The notes under the pieces: generated by a model
Told to the model about the DNA's origin: nothing
The model's database searches: none
What the model saw: only the letters and a program-made list of their open reading frames with translations
NCBI RefSeq assembly: GCF_020829665.1
Contig: NZ_JAIVFT010000021.1
Coordinates: 1-64,000 of the forward strand
Origin: Nostoc sp. CHAB 5824
Lineage (GTDB): Bacteria > Cyanobacteriota > Cyanobacteriia > Cyanobacteriales > Nostocaceae
Direction of reading: 5' to 3'
DNA length: 64,000 nt
In this document: positions 45,076 through 54,900 of the stretch, one piece after another
Numbering within the stretch: position 1 is the stretch's first letter
Layout: every line of letters begins with the position of its first letter
Program-made: the position numbers and the translations under genes

Positions 45076-45895
45076 CGCCCAAGGCTTCCCGATTCAAAAC
45101 CTGATTCAACTTGCCGCTGCGATAACCTTCTAAATCTAAGGTTACGTAGATAAATCCAAAATCTTGAAATGCAGAAACTAATGTTTGTAAATCGTTAGTC
45201 AATACAAACTCTTTAATTTGTTCTGGTGGCAATTCAATTCGTGCTGTATCCCCTTCCGATCGCACGCGCAAATTCTGCCAACCTAGCTTTCTTAAGAAAA
45301 TTTCTCCTCTACCAACTCGTTGCAACTTAGCTACAGTAATCTCCTCACCGTAAGGAAACCGAGAACTGAGGCAAGGTTGAGCAGGCTTATCCCACCAAGG
45401 TAAACCGAGTTGTTGCGAAAGTTGTCGAACTTCAACTTTGGTAACACCCACTTCTGCTAAAGGCGATCGCGCACCTCTTTCTTTCGCAGCCTGAATTCCT
45501 GGGCGATAATCATGCAAATCATCAGCATTCACCCCATCCACTACATAGGGATAACCCAACTCTAAAGCTAAAGGTTTGAGAGTGTCGTGCAATTCACTTT
45601 TGCAAAAATAACAGCGATTGACAGGGTTAGAGGTGTAATTGGGATTTTCCATCTCGTGAGTCTGGACGATTTTGTGCCCAATCCCAATAGTTGCAGCTTG
45701 AATTTTGGCATCCTCCAACTCTTCTGGTAACAGCGAAGGAGAAACAGCCGTGACAGCCAAAGCGCGATCGCCCAACGCATCATAAGCAATTTTGGCAACC
45801 AAAGTGCTATCAACGCCTCCAGAGTAGGCAATCAACGCCTGCTCCATTTCTTGAAATAAAGCTCTTAATTGCTCAAATTTTTCTGTCAGCATCAT
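45065..45895 (-). CDS. larE: ATP-dependent sacrificial sulfur transferase LarE (276 aa)
   Basis: LarE donates sulfur to the pyridinium dithiocarboxylate nickel-pincer cofactor precursor of lactate racemase-type enzymes. The PP-loop AYSGGVDSTLVAK (about residues 24-36) binds ATP. RCYFCK and KPAQPCLSSRFPYG carry conserved cysteines; the latter corresponds to the sulfur-donor position in characterised LarE. With three cysteines it may instead be of the cluster-containing, non-sacrificial kind. larB, larC and larA are not in the window, so it is an orphan here. ATG at 45895 is preferred; a TTG at 45931 would extend it by 12 residues. Confidence 0.9.
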   Translation of the reverse strand: MMLTEKFEQLRALFQEMEQALIAYSGGVDSTLVAKIAYDALGDRALAVTAVSPSLLPEELEDAKIQAATIGIGHKIVQTHEMENPNYTSNPVNRCYFCKSELHDTLKPLALELGYPYVVDGVNADDLHDYRPGIQAAKERGARSPLAEVGVTKVEVRQLSQQLGLPWWDKPAQPCLSSRFPYGEEITVAKLQRVGRGEIFLRKLGWQNLRVRSEGDTARIELPPEQIKEFVLTNDLQTLVSAFQDFGFIYVTLDLEGYRSGKLNQVLNREALGVKL

Positions 45896-45961
45896 TTCCC
45901 AATCCTGCCCAAACCCTATAGCACCCAACAAATTCCATTGTAGTCATTTCTCTGTGCTGCC

Positions 45962-47809
45962 CTACTCCTCTGTTTCACCTATTATTGATGCTTTGCTGTA
46001 CTTGGCCACCAAACTGGCTAAAAGTGGTAAATCAATTGGTTTAGAAATATAGTCATCTACTCCAGCTGCTAGACAAGTTTCGCGATCGCCTTTCATCGCC
46101 ATTGCTGTTTGAACAATTACCGGAATCGTCCGATATTGCGGATTTTCTCGCAGCTGCTGTACCAACTCAAGACCATTTCCATCTGGCAGATGAACATCCA
46201 TCAAAATCACCACTGGGTCTAACTGTGCTAAAGCTTCCCATATTTCAGCAGCATTCTTAACCCAAGTCACCTGATATCCCAATTCACGTAGATAAATTTG
46301 TATCAAATTAGCGTTGGCTAAGTCATTTTCTACCAGCAAAATGTCTACAGAAGAACTAGGGGTGAAAGGCAAAGGAGATGAGGGGTATTTTGCCTCCCTT
46401 GCCTCCTCTGCTTCCTCATTTTCCCCCACTCCCGCCTCTTGCTTAAAGGGAAGTACAAGGGTAAAACGGGAACCGCAATTTACTTCGGATTCCACTTTCA
46501 CGGAACCACCGTGAATTTGGGCGAGTTTTCGAGTCACTGCTAAACCCAAACCAGTACCTTCAGCATCACCAGCGACAGCGTTGGCAATTTGAAAATAGGG
46601 TTCAAATAGTTGAGCCTGGTCTTCTTGGGAAATGCCAGTGCCAGTATCCCAAACTGTAAAATACACAAATAGACCTTTGGGAGCAACCTGTAAGCCAACA
46701 CTTCCTTTGCTAGTGAATTTTAGGGCATTGAAGAGTAAATTCAACAGCATTTGCTTGAGTCGCAAAGGGTCAGCTACTAGGGTTGTGATATTGGGGTCAA
46801 GTTCTAGACGGAGTTTCAAACCCTTATTAGCGGCTTTCTCTTTCACCAGTGCGAAAACATTGCTACATAGCATTGGCACATCAATTGTTTCCCACTGCAC
46901 CTCCATCTGATTTGCTTCAATTTTAGAGAGATCCAAAATATCATTAATCAGATCTAGCAAGTGCTTGCCGCTAGACTGAATGATATTTAAATACTCTTGC
47001 TGGCGTTCTTTAGTTGGTTGGTATCCTGGCGCTAAAAGCAGGTGGGTAAACCCAATAATAGAACTAAGCGGTGTGCGAATTTCATGGCTGGTGTTTGCCA
47101 GAAACTGATTTTTGAGTTGATTGGTGCGCTCCAATTCTTGATTAGAGTTACTTAACTGTTGATACCGTTGCTGCCAATATAGGATATTTCTAAGTTGTAC
47201 CAAGGCTGTAGTACAGAGCTTGGCAGACCTTACCATCAATTGTGATTTGAGTTGAGCTTGTAATTTTATGAGCGACTCACGATCAGAGCTTAGGGGCGCT
47301 GTGGCAATAATTAGCCAGCCCATGACGTTGCTAGAATCATCAGCTAACCGCCAAGCGCTCGGTGGGTGTTGATTCTCAAGTTGCTGTAAATCTTCAATTT
47401 GTATGATCTCTTGCAATTTCAACAGCAACTTTTTTTCTGCTGTTAGCACTTCTAGAAATAGAGGTTGTGAGTTTGAGGATGGAGAACAAGAAACATAGCA
47501 AACTGTTGCTACAGTTTCTTGTGGTTGAAACAGAGCGATGCCTACGGCAGAATCTGTAAGCGCCAGTTTATTGCTGTAAACAGCACTGTTAATTTCGTTG
47601 ACCACAGTTTGGAGAATTTCTGCTTCTGCGGCTCCTGCCTGTGAGACAGTGTTACAAGCAGAAAGCAAACAATCATTAAGGCGACTTTGCAACTGGTTCA
47701 AGCTGCTCTCCAGCCACAACTTGGCGCGAAGTTGCTGAATTGTTGTCAAAGGTTTTGGCCTTGCATCTATCTGTAAGTTCTGGTCTGGTAAGCTTGAATA
47801 CTGCTGCAT
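45962..47809 (-). CDS. Hybrid histidine kinase/response regulator (615 aa)
   Basis: Residues about 30-210 look like a GAF-type sensor domain. A coiled coil leads to the HisKA H-box FLANTSHEIRTPLSSIIGF (His242). The ATPase domain has LNLLFNALKFT, DTGTGIS and GTGLGLAVT. A linker of about 30 residues rich in Glu, Pro and Ser follows, then a receiver domain: ILLVENDLANA, ILMDVHLPDGNG with the phospho-acceptor Asp, and DDYISKPI. There is no membrane helix, so it is a cytoplasmic phosphorelay kinase. The linker DNA (about 46370-46440) is a C-rich low-complexity tract resembling intergenic repeats. ATG at 47809 is chosen over a TTG two codons upstream. Confidence 0.93.
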   Translation of the reverse strand: MQQYSSLPDQNLQIDARPKPLTTIQQLRAKLWLESSLNQLQSRLNDCLLSACNTVSQAGAAEAEILQTVVNEINSAVYSNKLALTDSAVGIALFQPQETVATVCYVSCSPSSNSQPLFLEVLTAEKKLLLKLQEIIQIEDLQQLENQHPPSAWRLADDSSNVMGWLIIATAPLSSDRESLIKLQAQLKSQLMVRSAKLCTTALVQLRNILYWQQRYQQLSNSNQELERTNQLKNQFLANTSHEIRTPLSSIIGFTHLLLAPGYQPTKERQQEYLNIIQSSGKHLLDLINDILDLSKIEANQMEVQWETIDVPMLCSNVFALVKEKAANKGLKLRLELDPNITTLVADPLRLKQMLLNLLFNALKFTSKGSVGLQVAPKGLFVYFTVWDTGTGISQEDQAQLFEPYFQIANAVAGDAEGTGLGLAVTRKLAQIHGGSVKVESEVNCGSRFTLVLPFKQEAGVGENEEAEEAREAKYPSSPLPFTPSSSVDILLVENDLANANLIQIYLRELGYQVTWVKNAAEIWEALAQLDPVVILMDVHLPDGNGLELVQQLRENPQYRTIPVIVQTAMAMKGDRETCLAAGVDDYISKPIDLPLLASLVAKYSKASIIGETEE

Positions 47810-48014
47810 GGTCAACTAGACCGCTGAACAAGTTTAGCTTTGCATAAAAATCCGAACCGGATTCTATGTATATTAGCGGACAATTCTTTTTTATTTATAA
47901 ACCATAACCTATGTTGTTATAAACCATAACTTATGATGTCGAATTTAGCAGCTAGTCCAAAAAAATTATTATATGAACCACTGACCTAAAATTTTATAAA
48001 CCAACTTAAGACTT

Positions 48015-48881
48015 ATGGATACACAATTCGCCCAACTAATCGTTAATGGAATTGCGGTAGGGAGTATTATTGCTCTAGCCGCAGTTGGACTCACTCTTAC
48101 CTACGGAATTTTACGGTTATCTAACTTTGCTCATGGTGACTTTCTAACTCTAGGAGCTTATCTGACCTGGCTGATCAACACTATTGGAGTCAATATTTGG
48201 CTGTCGATGATCCTGGCGGCGGCAGGAACAGTAGTAGCAATGCTGTTATCGGAAAAGTTACTGTGGTCAAAGATGCGCTCTATCCGTGCTTCTTCTACTA
48301 CGCTGATTATTATTTCTATCGGACTTGCCTTATTTCTTCGCAATGGCATTATTTTTATCTGGGGTGGCAAGAACCAAAATTATAATTTACCTGTTACCTC
48401 AGCTTTAGACATATTTGGCTTAAAGGTGCCGCAAAATCAATTATTAGTATTGGGGTTGGCGGTGCTAGCAATTTTGGCGCTCCATTACCTGCTGCAAAAT
48501 ACCAAAATTGGTAAGGCGATGCGAGCAGTTGCTGACGATCTGGACTTAGCTAGAGTGTCAGGTATCAATGTTGACCGAATAATTTTCTGGACTTGGGTAA
48601 TTGCTGGCAGTCTTACGTCCTTGGGCGGCAGTATGTATGGGTTGATTACAGCTGTGCGTCCGAATATGGGATGGTTTTTAATTTTACCTTTATTTGCCTC
48701 AGTAATTCTTGGTGGGATTGGCAACCCTTACGGTGCGATCGCAGCAGCTTTTATCATTGGCATCGTCCAAGAAATCAGTACTCCTTGGCTGGGTTCACAA
48801 TACAAACAAGGTATAGCACTGCTGATCATGATTTTGGTGCTGCTCATTCGTCCCAAAGGTTTATTCAAAGGAACGATTTGA
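48015..48881 (+). CDS. LivH-type branched-chain/neutral amino acid ABC transporter permease (288 aa)
   Basis: Eight or so membrane helices and the LivH-family marks: VNGIAVGSIIALAAVGLTLTYGILRLSNFAHGDFLTLGAY at the N-terminus (quoted here only as a pattern of hydrophobic helix plus N-F-A-H-G-D), KAMRAVADDxDLARVSGI as the ATPase-coupling loop, and VILGGIGNPYGA near the C-terminus. It imports hydrophobic or neutral amino acids with a LivM-type partner, binding protein and ATPases, none of which are adjacent. In Anabaena the LivH-like subunit of the N-I system is NatD and is also encoded apart; this could be its orthologue, but I cannot prove it. Confidence 0.9.
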   Translation: MDTQFAQLIVNGIAVGSIIALAAVGLTLTYGILRLSNFAHGDFLTLGAYLTWLINTIGVNIWLSMILAAAGTVVAMLLSEKLLWSKMRSIRASSTTLIIISIGLALFLRNGIIFIWGGKNQNYNLPVTSALDIFGLKVPQNQLLVLGLAVLAILALHYLLQNTKIGKAMRAVADDLDLARVSGINVDRIIFWTWVIAGSLTSLGGSMYGLITAVRPNMGWFLILPLFASVILGGIGNPYGAIAAAFIIGIVQEISTPWLGSQYKQGIALLIMILVLLIRPKGLFKGTI

Positions 48882-48902
48882 GCAGCACCACTCCACTTCT
48901 AA

Positions 48903-49043
48903 CTACTCAATAATGTGGAAATAGTAGGCTGCCACCAGAAAATTGATAGCTAACAAGAACAGTGCCCAGCCTGTGCGAAAGGCGTAGGGAGGTTTAGCTC
49001 CACTGTCGGCAACTGGTAAATTCTTCGTCGTTTTTGCAGTCAT
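48903..49043 (-). CDS. psaX: Photosystem I subunit PsaX (46 aa)
   Basis: Short gene, easily missed. From ATG at 49043 (AGGAGA nine bases upstream) it encodes a polar N-terminus with K-P-P-Y-A-F-R-T-G-W followed by one membrane helix ALFLLAINFLVAAYYF. The YAFRT-x-W-A-x-x-LLAINFLVAAYYF pattern matches PsaX, a small peripheral photosystem I subunit known from Thermosynechococcus and some Nostocales. It lies at the photosystem I periphery and binds a chlorophyll in the known structure. It is not linked to psaAB, lying between the amino acid permease (convergent) and lipA. Confidence 0.88.
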   Translation of the reverse strand: MTAKTTKNLPVADSGAKPPYAFRTGWALFLLAINFLVAAYYFHIIE

Positions 49044-49136
49044 AATGCGATTCTCCTAATGTCAAGACTTTTTAAGAAATACCAAACTGGTGTACCAAAT
49101 ATTCAAATTCTTTAAGAATATTTGTGTGAAGTTGGA

Positions 49137-49240
49137 AATTGGGGAATGGGGACAGGGTATTGGGGATTGGAGGGCATTGGTTATTTCTTCCCCTGCTCCC
49201 CCTGCCTCCCCTGCTCCCTCATCCCCAACTCCCTACTTTG
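49137..49240. repeat. G-rich/C-rich low-complexity heptamer repeats
   Basis: TTGGGGA-type heptamers (to about 49170) are followed by CCCCTGCTCC-type repeats (49190-49240). These can fold back on each other and continue into the last codons of lipA. This is typical short tandem repeat material of filamentous cyanobacteria. Confidence 0.7.
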
Positions 49241-50159
49241 CACTCCCCGCTCCTTCCTCTCCAGCATGGTAGGAACTGCGAACCAGAGGCCCAGAACGAA
49301 CATGGTTAAATCCCATTTCCCATGCTAATCTGCCAAGTTGATCGAATTCCTCTGGAGTCCAATATTTTTGGACTGGTAGATGTTCTAAAGAAGGACGCAT
49401 ATACTGCCCAATAGTCAAGCGATCGCACCCCACAGCCCTTAGATCAGCCATTGCTTCAACGACTTCATCAAGTGTTTCTCCGTGTCCCAGCATCAAACCT
49501 GATTTGGTGGGGATTGTCGGATCGATTTCTTTAGCTATAGCCAGTACCGAAAGGGAGCGATCGTATTTGGCTCCCCGGCGCACTGGCCCAGTTAACCGTT
49601 TCACTGTCTCGATATTGTGATTAAAACAAGCTGGTTTGGCTTTGACAATCATGGCTATCCGCTGGTATTGACCTGACTCCCCAACACCAGCACCACCCCA
49701 AAAATCTGGGGTCAGCACTTCAATTTGAGTCTCTGGGTTCAACTGGCGGATAGTCGCGATCGTCTTGACAAAGTGCCCCGCACCCTGATCTGGCAAGTCA
49801 TCACGGGCTACAGAAGTCAGTACCACATAACGCAATTCCAAAAGCTGCACCGCCTGTGCCACCTTTTGGGGTTCCTCTAAATCAAGAGGCATTGGTGCAT
49901 GACCTTTATCTACTTGACAGAAAGCACAAGAGCGTGTGCAAGTAGGGCCCATTAGTAAGAAAGTCGCAGTTTTTTGGGCGTAGCACTCTCCCCGGTTGGG
50001 ACAGCGCCCTTCTTCGCAAATCGTGTGAATTTGGCGCTGCTTAATAATACGCTGTACGGTAGAGATTTGACTGGCTTTACCAATAGGGCGACGTAACCAG
50101 CTAGGCATTGCCGTAATTTCAGACTTTAGTTCGGCTTGTTGTGACAAAATCATAGACAT
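49233..50159 (-). CDS. lipA: Lipoyl synthase
   Basis: Radical SAM enzyme that inserts two sulfurs into protein-bound octanoate. The auxiliary cluster motif is CEEGRCPNRGEC (about residues 48-59), the radical SAM motif CTRSCAFC (about 74-81), and the C-terminal VRSGPLVRSSYHA carries the Ser ligand. TPDFWGG and VVLTSVARDDLPDQGAGHF are typical. Length 308 is normal. The last residues after SSYHA (GEEGAGSAK) come from the adjoining C-rich repeat. ATG at 50159 gives a family-type start (residues PSWLRRPIG follow). Confidence 0.95.
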   Translation of the reverse strand: MSMILSQQAELKSEITAMPSWLRRPIGKASQISTVQRIIKQRQIHTICEEGRCPNRGECYAQKTATFLLMGPTCTRSCAFCQVDKGHAPMPLDLEEPQKVAQAVQLLELRYVVLTSVARDDLPDQGAGHFVKTIATIRQLNPETQIEVLTPDFWGGAGVGESGQYQRIAMIVKAKPACFNHNIETVKRLTGPVRRGAKYDRSLSVLAIAKEIDPTIPTKSGLMLGHGETLDEVVEAMADLRAVGCDRLTIGQYMRPSLEHLPVQKYWTPEEFDQLGRLAWEMGFNHVRSGPLVRSSYHAGEEGAGSAK

Positions 50160-50217
50160 CCAAGCAAGATGCGAATATAGAGTAATGGTCTGTCAATTAA
50201 CAAATGATAGATAAGAA

Positions 50218-50282
50218 TAAGCTGATGCGCGTCTAAAGTATATAAACACTCTTGATGGTCGTTAACTGTTGACTGTTGACGG
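50218..50282 (+). repeat. 65-bp direct repeat, copy 1 (upstream of the response regulator gene)
   Basis: Sixty-five bases starting TAAGCTGATGCGCG and ending GACTGTTGACGG are repeated at 51521-51585 with one difference. Both copies lead into AGTCATC heptamer repeats (here to about 50315). The segment contains TATATAAACACT and may be a shared promoter. Confidence 0.88.
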
Positions 50283-50521
50283 TTAACAGTCATCAGTCAT
50301 CAGTCACCAGTCATCGAACAACGCTAAAACCTTAAATATCACCATGACATAAATTGAAAAGAGCGCAAGCAAAAGTTTTGCAAAACACCTCTAGCAATGT
50401 TATTTATACCGAAATATACTATCCCCCAATTCATAGAAATTTTGTATATAGTGGGGGAATTCTCAATGACAATCGGCAAAGCCGCTATTTACACTTAAAG
50501 TTTCTGTTAGAGCAAACAGTC

Positions 50522-51175
50522 GTGGCAAGCAACAAGATTTTAGTTATCGATGACACTACAGTTGTCAGGGTAAAAGTACGAGAAATGTTGCCTCCGGGCA
50601 ATTTTGAGGTACTGGAAGCAAAAGACGGTTTGGAAGGACTAAATTTCATTCTTCAGGAAAAACTCAGCCTGATTATGCTGGATTTCCTGTTGCCTAAAAT
50701 GAGTGGCTGGGAGGTTTTCCAGAAAGTTCAAGCCGATCCGGAGTTAAGGAAAATTCCTTTGGTGATCATGTCTGGTCGCAAAGAAGAGGTGACTGAGAAA
50801 ATCACAGAACCCTTTGAATACTTTGAATTTCTGGGCAAGCCTTTTGATCAGAAGCAACTAATTGGCGCGATTAAGTTAGCGATGGCGAAGGCAAAACAGC
50901 CACGCCCAGAACTAGTCCCAGTAGGAGCAGCAGTTGCCGTCAAAAATGGCACAGCTGTAACCTTTAGTGTAGCCAATGCTACGGTAGCAGCCCCTAGTGT
51001 TGCAAATACTGCGATGCCTACGGCGGCAAGCAACGCAACCCCTAGTGCCGGAGGAGCATCCGACACAGAAATCAATGCGTTGAACGAGAAAATTGTCAAA
51101 ATGCAAGCTGAAATCGATGGCTTGAAGAAACAGCTAACTCAGGTTGTGACTTTTATTAAACAAAAAATCAAGTAG
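50522..51175 (+). CDS. Response regulator with C-terminal coiled coil (217 aa)
   Basis: A receiver domain (about residues 5-120) with KILVIDDTTVVRVKVREMLP, LIMLDFLLPKMSG (phospho-acceptor Asp), VIMSGRKEE and FLGKPFDQKQL. An Ala/Val-rich linker (about 130-175) follows, then a coiled coil EINALNEKIVKMQAEIDGLKK. There is no DNA-binding domain, so it probably works by protein contact. The GTG at 50522 is used because VASNKILVIDD is a typical family start; the open frame extends to a TTG at 50354 without family sequence. The linker includes bases similar to the GCGATGCCTACGGCGG dispersed repeat (about 51011). It is preceded by the 65-bp repeat that also precedes the giant kinase gene. Confidence 0.87.
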   Translation: MASNKILVIDDTTVVRVKVREMLPPGNFEVLEAKDGLEGLNFILQEKLSLIMLDFLLPKMSGWEVFQKVQADPELRKIPLVIMSGRKEEVTEKITEPFEYFEFLGKPFDQKQLIGAIKLAMAKAKQPRPELVPVGAAVAVKNGTAVTFSVANATVAAPSVANTAMPTAASNATPSAGGASDTEINALNEKIVKMQAEIDGLKKQLTQVVTFIKQKIK

Positions 51176-51329
51176 CATTTGTGCTCATTATTATCCCAAC
51201 CAAAAATACCCTGTTTATAATAACGGGTATCCAATTAAAAGTGGATAAAAATAGTTAGTTCAAAAATACTTATGTTGACAAATCATGGTTGACAACAAAA
51301 TTCAAAAACTGGAAAAATAACTAACAATT

Positions 51330-51478
51330 ATCTGCACCTTTATAAATTTTGAATTTTGAATTCCCCCTTCGTGCAGCATCTTCGTAGGAGAAGATGTTGA
51401 CAGTCTAACAAAGCAGTCCTAAACCCACTAAACCTGCCACAGTTTGCTCTTAACCTAAGGAGAACGGCAGGCTTTTTT
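51330..51478 (+). ncRNA. Possible small RNA with terminator
   Basis: After TATAAAT (51341) come a hairpin CATCTTC/GAAGATG (about 51378-51396) and a second hairpin CCTGCC...GGCAGG (51433-51438, 51466-51471). The second is followed by CTTTTTT, a good terminator. Its loop contains AAGGAGA, a ribosome-site-like sequence. No gene ends here: the response regulator stops at 51175 and has its own hairpin at about 51208-51232. Transcription has to be shown. Confidence 0.4.
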
Positions 51479-51520
51479 GTTGTTTGGTCTGTTAGATCCA
51501 AAATCTGTGTCAAAACTTGA

Positions 51521-51585
51521 TAAGCTGATGCGCGTCTAAAGTATATAAACACTCTCGATGGTCGTTAACTGTTGACTGTTGACGG
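51521..51585 (+). repeat. 65-bp direct repeat, copy 2 (upstream of the giant kinase gene)
   Basis: Second copy of 50218-50282, one base different (ACTCTCGATGG against ACTCTTGATGG). It is followed by four AGTCATC heptamers (about 51592-51620). It sits about 320 bases before the kinase start. Confidence 0.88.
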
Positions 51586-51905
51586 GTTTTCAGTCATCAG
51601 TCATCAGTCATCAGTCATCAGATAAATGTACAAATTAAATGCGTAACAGCTTAGTTACTCCACAGATTGAAAGCAGGAATAATAGCTGTTTCTTAGAAAA
51701 ATTTCCTAAGAATGTGTTTGACAAGCTTATGCCTTTATATCAAAAGTAGCCTTTTCCAGAATTACATAGTTCAAGATAAGATATTTAATAAAAGATTATA
51801 TTTTAAAATACAAATTAAACAAATAAAATTGCTTTTTTATGATAATGATAGTCTTCTCACGGGAATACTAAGCCATAGAAACAAGAATTATGAGCATAGT
51901 CCGCG

Positions 51906-54900
51906 ATGTTAGTAGTATTGGATACATTATATGCGTTTCCTGGCTATCGCCTCACTGAGCAAATCTACTTAGGCAGTAAAACCCTAGTTTATCGGGGCAT
52001 TAGAGAACAAGACCAAAAATCAGTCGTTCTCAAATTGATGCGGAATGAATATCCTACGTTCGCGGAAATCGCCCAGTTCCGCAATCAATATATCATTGCC
52101 AAAAACCTCGATCTTCCTGGCATAGTCAAAACCTATAGCTTAGAAAACTACCGTAACAGCTACGTTCTAGTGATGGAAGATTTTGGCGGCATTTCCCTCC
52201 AAGACTGGCGATTGGAGGACAAGGGGAAGAAGGAAAACTGGCTTTCCCTCAATGAGTTTTTCCCCATTGCCATTAAAATAGCTTCTACCCTTGAAGGACT
52301 GCATCGCGATCGCATTATTCATAAAGACATTAAGCCTGCCAACATCCTGATAAACCCTAGTACAGATGAAATAAAACTCATCGACTTTAGTATTGCCACG
52401 CTGCTACCAAGAGAAATTCAATTTGTCACGAATCCCAACATCTTAGAAGGCACCCTAGCTTACATTTCCCCAGAACAAACCGGAAGGATGAACCGAGGTA
52501 TTGACTACCGCACTGATTTTTATTCCCTCGGTGTCACCTTCTTTCAACTCCTCACCGGACAGTTACCCTTCACGACTAAAGATCCGATGGAGTTAGTTTA
52601 CTCTCACATTGCCAAACAACCGCTAAAAGCTAGCCGGATTAACTTTAATATTCCGCAAATTTTGTCTGACATCATTAGCAAGCTGATGGCAAAAAATGCC
52701 GAAGACCGCTATCAAAGTGCTTTGGGATTAAAGCATGACTTGGAAGTGTGCCAAAACCAGTGGCAAGCAATAGGAAATATTGTACCCTTTCAACTAGGCA
52801 TGAGGGACATCTCAGACCGTTTCGTAATCCCTGAAAAACTCTACGGTCGCCAAAGTGAAGTTGAAACCCTACTCGCTGCTTTTGGGCGCGTGACAGAGGG
52901 GGCAACAGAAATGATCTTAGTCGCGGGTTTTTCTGGCATTGGCAAAACTGCTGTGGTCAATGAAGTCCACAAACCTATTGTGCGGCAGCGTAGTTACTTC
53001 ATTAAAGGAAAATTTGACCAGTTTCAACGTGACATTCCTCTGTCAGGATTGGTGCAAGCTTTTCGGGACTTAATCGGGCAACTGCTCTCGGAAACAGATA
53101 CCCAAATTCAACAGTGGAAATCCAAAATTCTGCAAGAATTGGGTACACAAACTCAGGTGATTATTGATGTAATTCCTGAACTCGAACAGATTATTGGCAA
53201 GCAACCTCCGGTTACAGAACTGTCTGGCAGTGCTGCCCAAAATCGGTTCAATTTATTGTTTCAAAAATTCATCCAAATTTTTACAACGAAAGAACATCCC
53301 CTGGTTATTTTCCTGGATGACTTGCAATGGTCAGATACGGCATCTTTGAAGTTAATTCAGTTATTAATGTGTGAAAGCATGTTGTCTTCTTTTTCAGAAG
53401 ATATGGAACAGATGCGTGAAACTAAGGGAGGTTTCTTGTTAATTGGTTCGTATCGAGATAATGAAGTTTCTAAGGCACATCCGCTTTATTTGACACTACA
53501 GGAGATTCAAAAAGCAGGAGCAATCATTAATACGATTACCTTAGCACCTTTAAATCAGGGTGATTTAAATCATCTAATTGCTGATACACTTCATTGCCCT
53601 GAAACCGTTGCTGTTCCTCTCACCCAGATGGTGTTTGCTAAAACCAAAGGCAACCCTTTCTTTTCAGTTCAATTTCTCAAGTCTTTACACGATGACGGGT
53701 TAATTGGATTAAACTTTGATGTTGGCTATTGGCAGTATGATATTTCAAAAGTCAAAGAATTAGCTCTTACAGATGATGTAGTAGAATTTATCGCCTTGCA
53801 AATAGAAAAATTGCCAATCAATACCCAAAAAGTTCTGAAACTTGCTGCCTGTATTGGTAATCAATTTGACTTAAAAACTCTGGCGATCATCAATGAAAAA
53901 TCTGTAGTAGATACAGCATCAGACTTGTGGCAAGCATTACTTGATGGGCTAGTTTTACCACAGACTGAAAATTACAACATCTTTTCAAAAGATAATACTA
54001 ATCAAGAATTCATTGTTCATGGAATAGAATCTACACAATTTTCAAATTCTAATTTACATGTGCTTAAGTATAAATTCGTACATGATAGAGTGCAGCAAGC
54101 CGCTTATTCTTTGATTCCTGAAGAACAAAAAAAGCCAATTCACTTAAAAATTGGGCTACTGTTATTGAACAACATCCCTGTTGCAGAACAGGAAGAAAAG
54201 ATTTTTGAGCTTGTCAATCAGTTTAATATCGCAGTAGAATTCATCTCTGATCAAGTTAAGCGTGATGAACTGGCCCAGATGAATTTAATTGCTGGGCGTA
54301 AAGCTTTAGCATCAACAGCTTATCCATGTGCTGTGAAGTATTTAACTACCGGCATCCAACTGCTCAGAGATGATAGCTGGGAGACTAAATATAAGCTAAT
54401 CCTAGCTTTGTATGAGACAGCAGCAGAGGCGGCGTATCTAGCTGGCGACTTTAAGCAAATGGAACAATTAATAGAGGTAGTGTTGGCACGAGCGAAAACA
54501 CTGCTGGAGAAAGTAAAAGTTTATGAAATCAAAATAAAAGCCTATGGGGCGCAGAACCAAGCACTAGAGTCTGTCAGGACTGCACTAAGTGTTCTAAAGT
54601 TGTTGGAAGTTGAGTTGCCTGAAAATCCCAGCCAGTCAGATATTCAGATAGCGATCGCCGAATTAACATCAAATTTAAATGGAAAACGGATTGAAGATTT
54701 AATTGATCTGCCAGAAATGACGGCAGAACAAACATTGGTAGTTATGCGGATTCTATCCAATGCACTTTTTTTCGCCTATGCAGTCACTCCTGAACTTTTT
54801 CCACTGATTGTTCTCAAACAAATCAACTTATCGCTCAAATATGGCAATGCTCCCTTGTCCGCCTTTGCATACGTTCTTTACGGAATCATCCTCTGTAGTG

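Noticed and set aside
49090..49272. 60-residue plus-strand ORF before lipA
   Set aside because: It is translated low-complexity repeat (Pro/Ser/Ala-rich) antisense to the lipA end.
50354..50521. TTG-initiated extension of the response regulator
   Set aside because: 56 residues without family similarity before the receiver domain; the GTG at 50522 gives the usual start.
51712..51912. 66-residue ORF overlapping the start of the giant kinase gene
   Set aside because: AT-rich, no ribosome site, no known similarity; it overlaps the kinase start.
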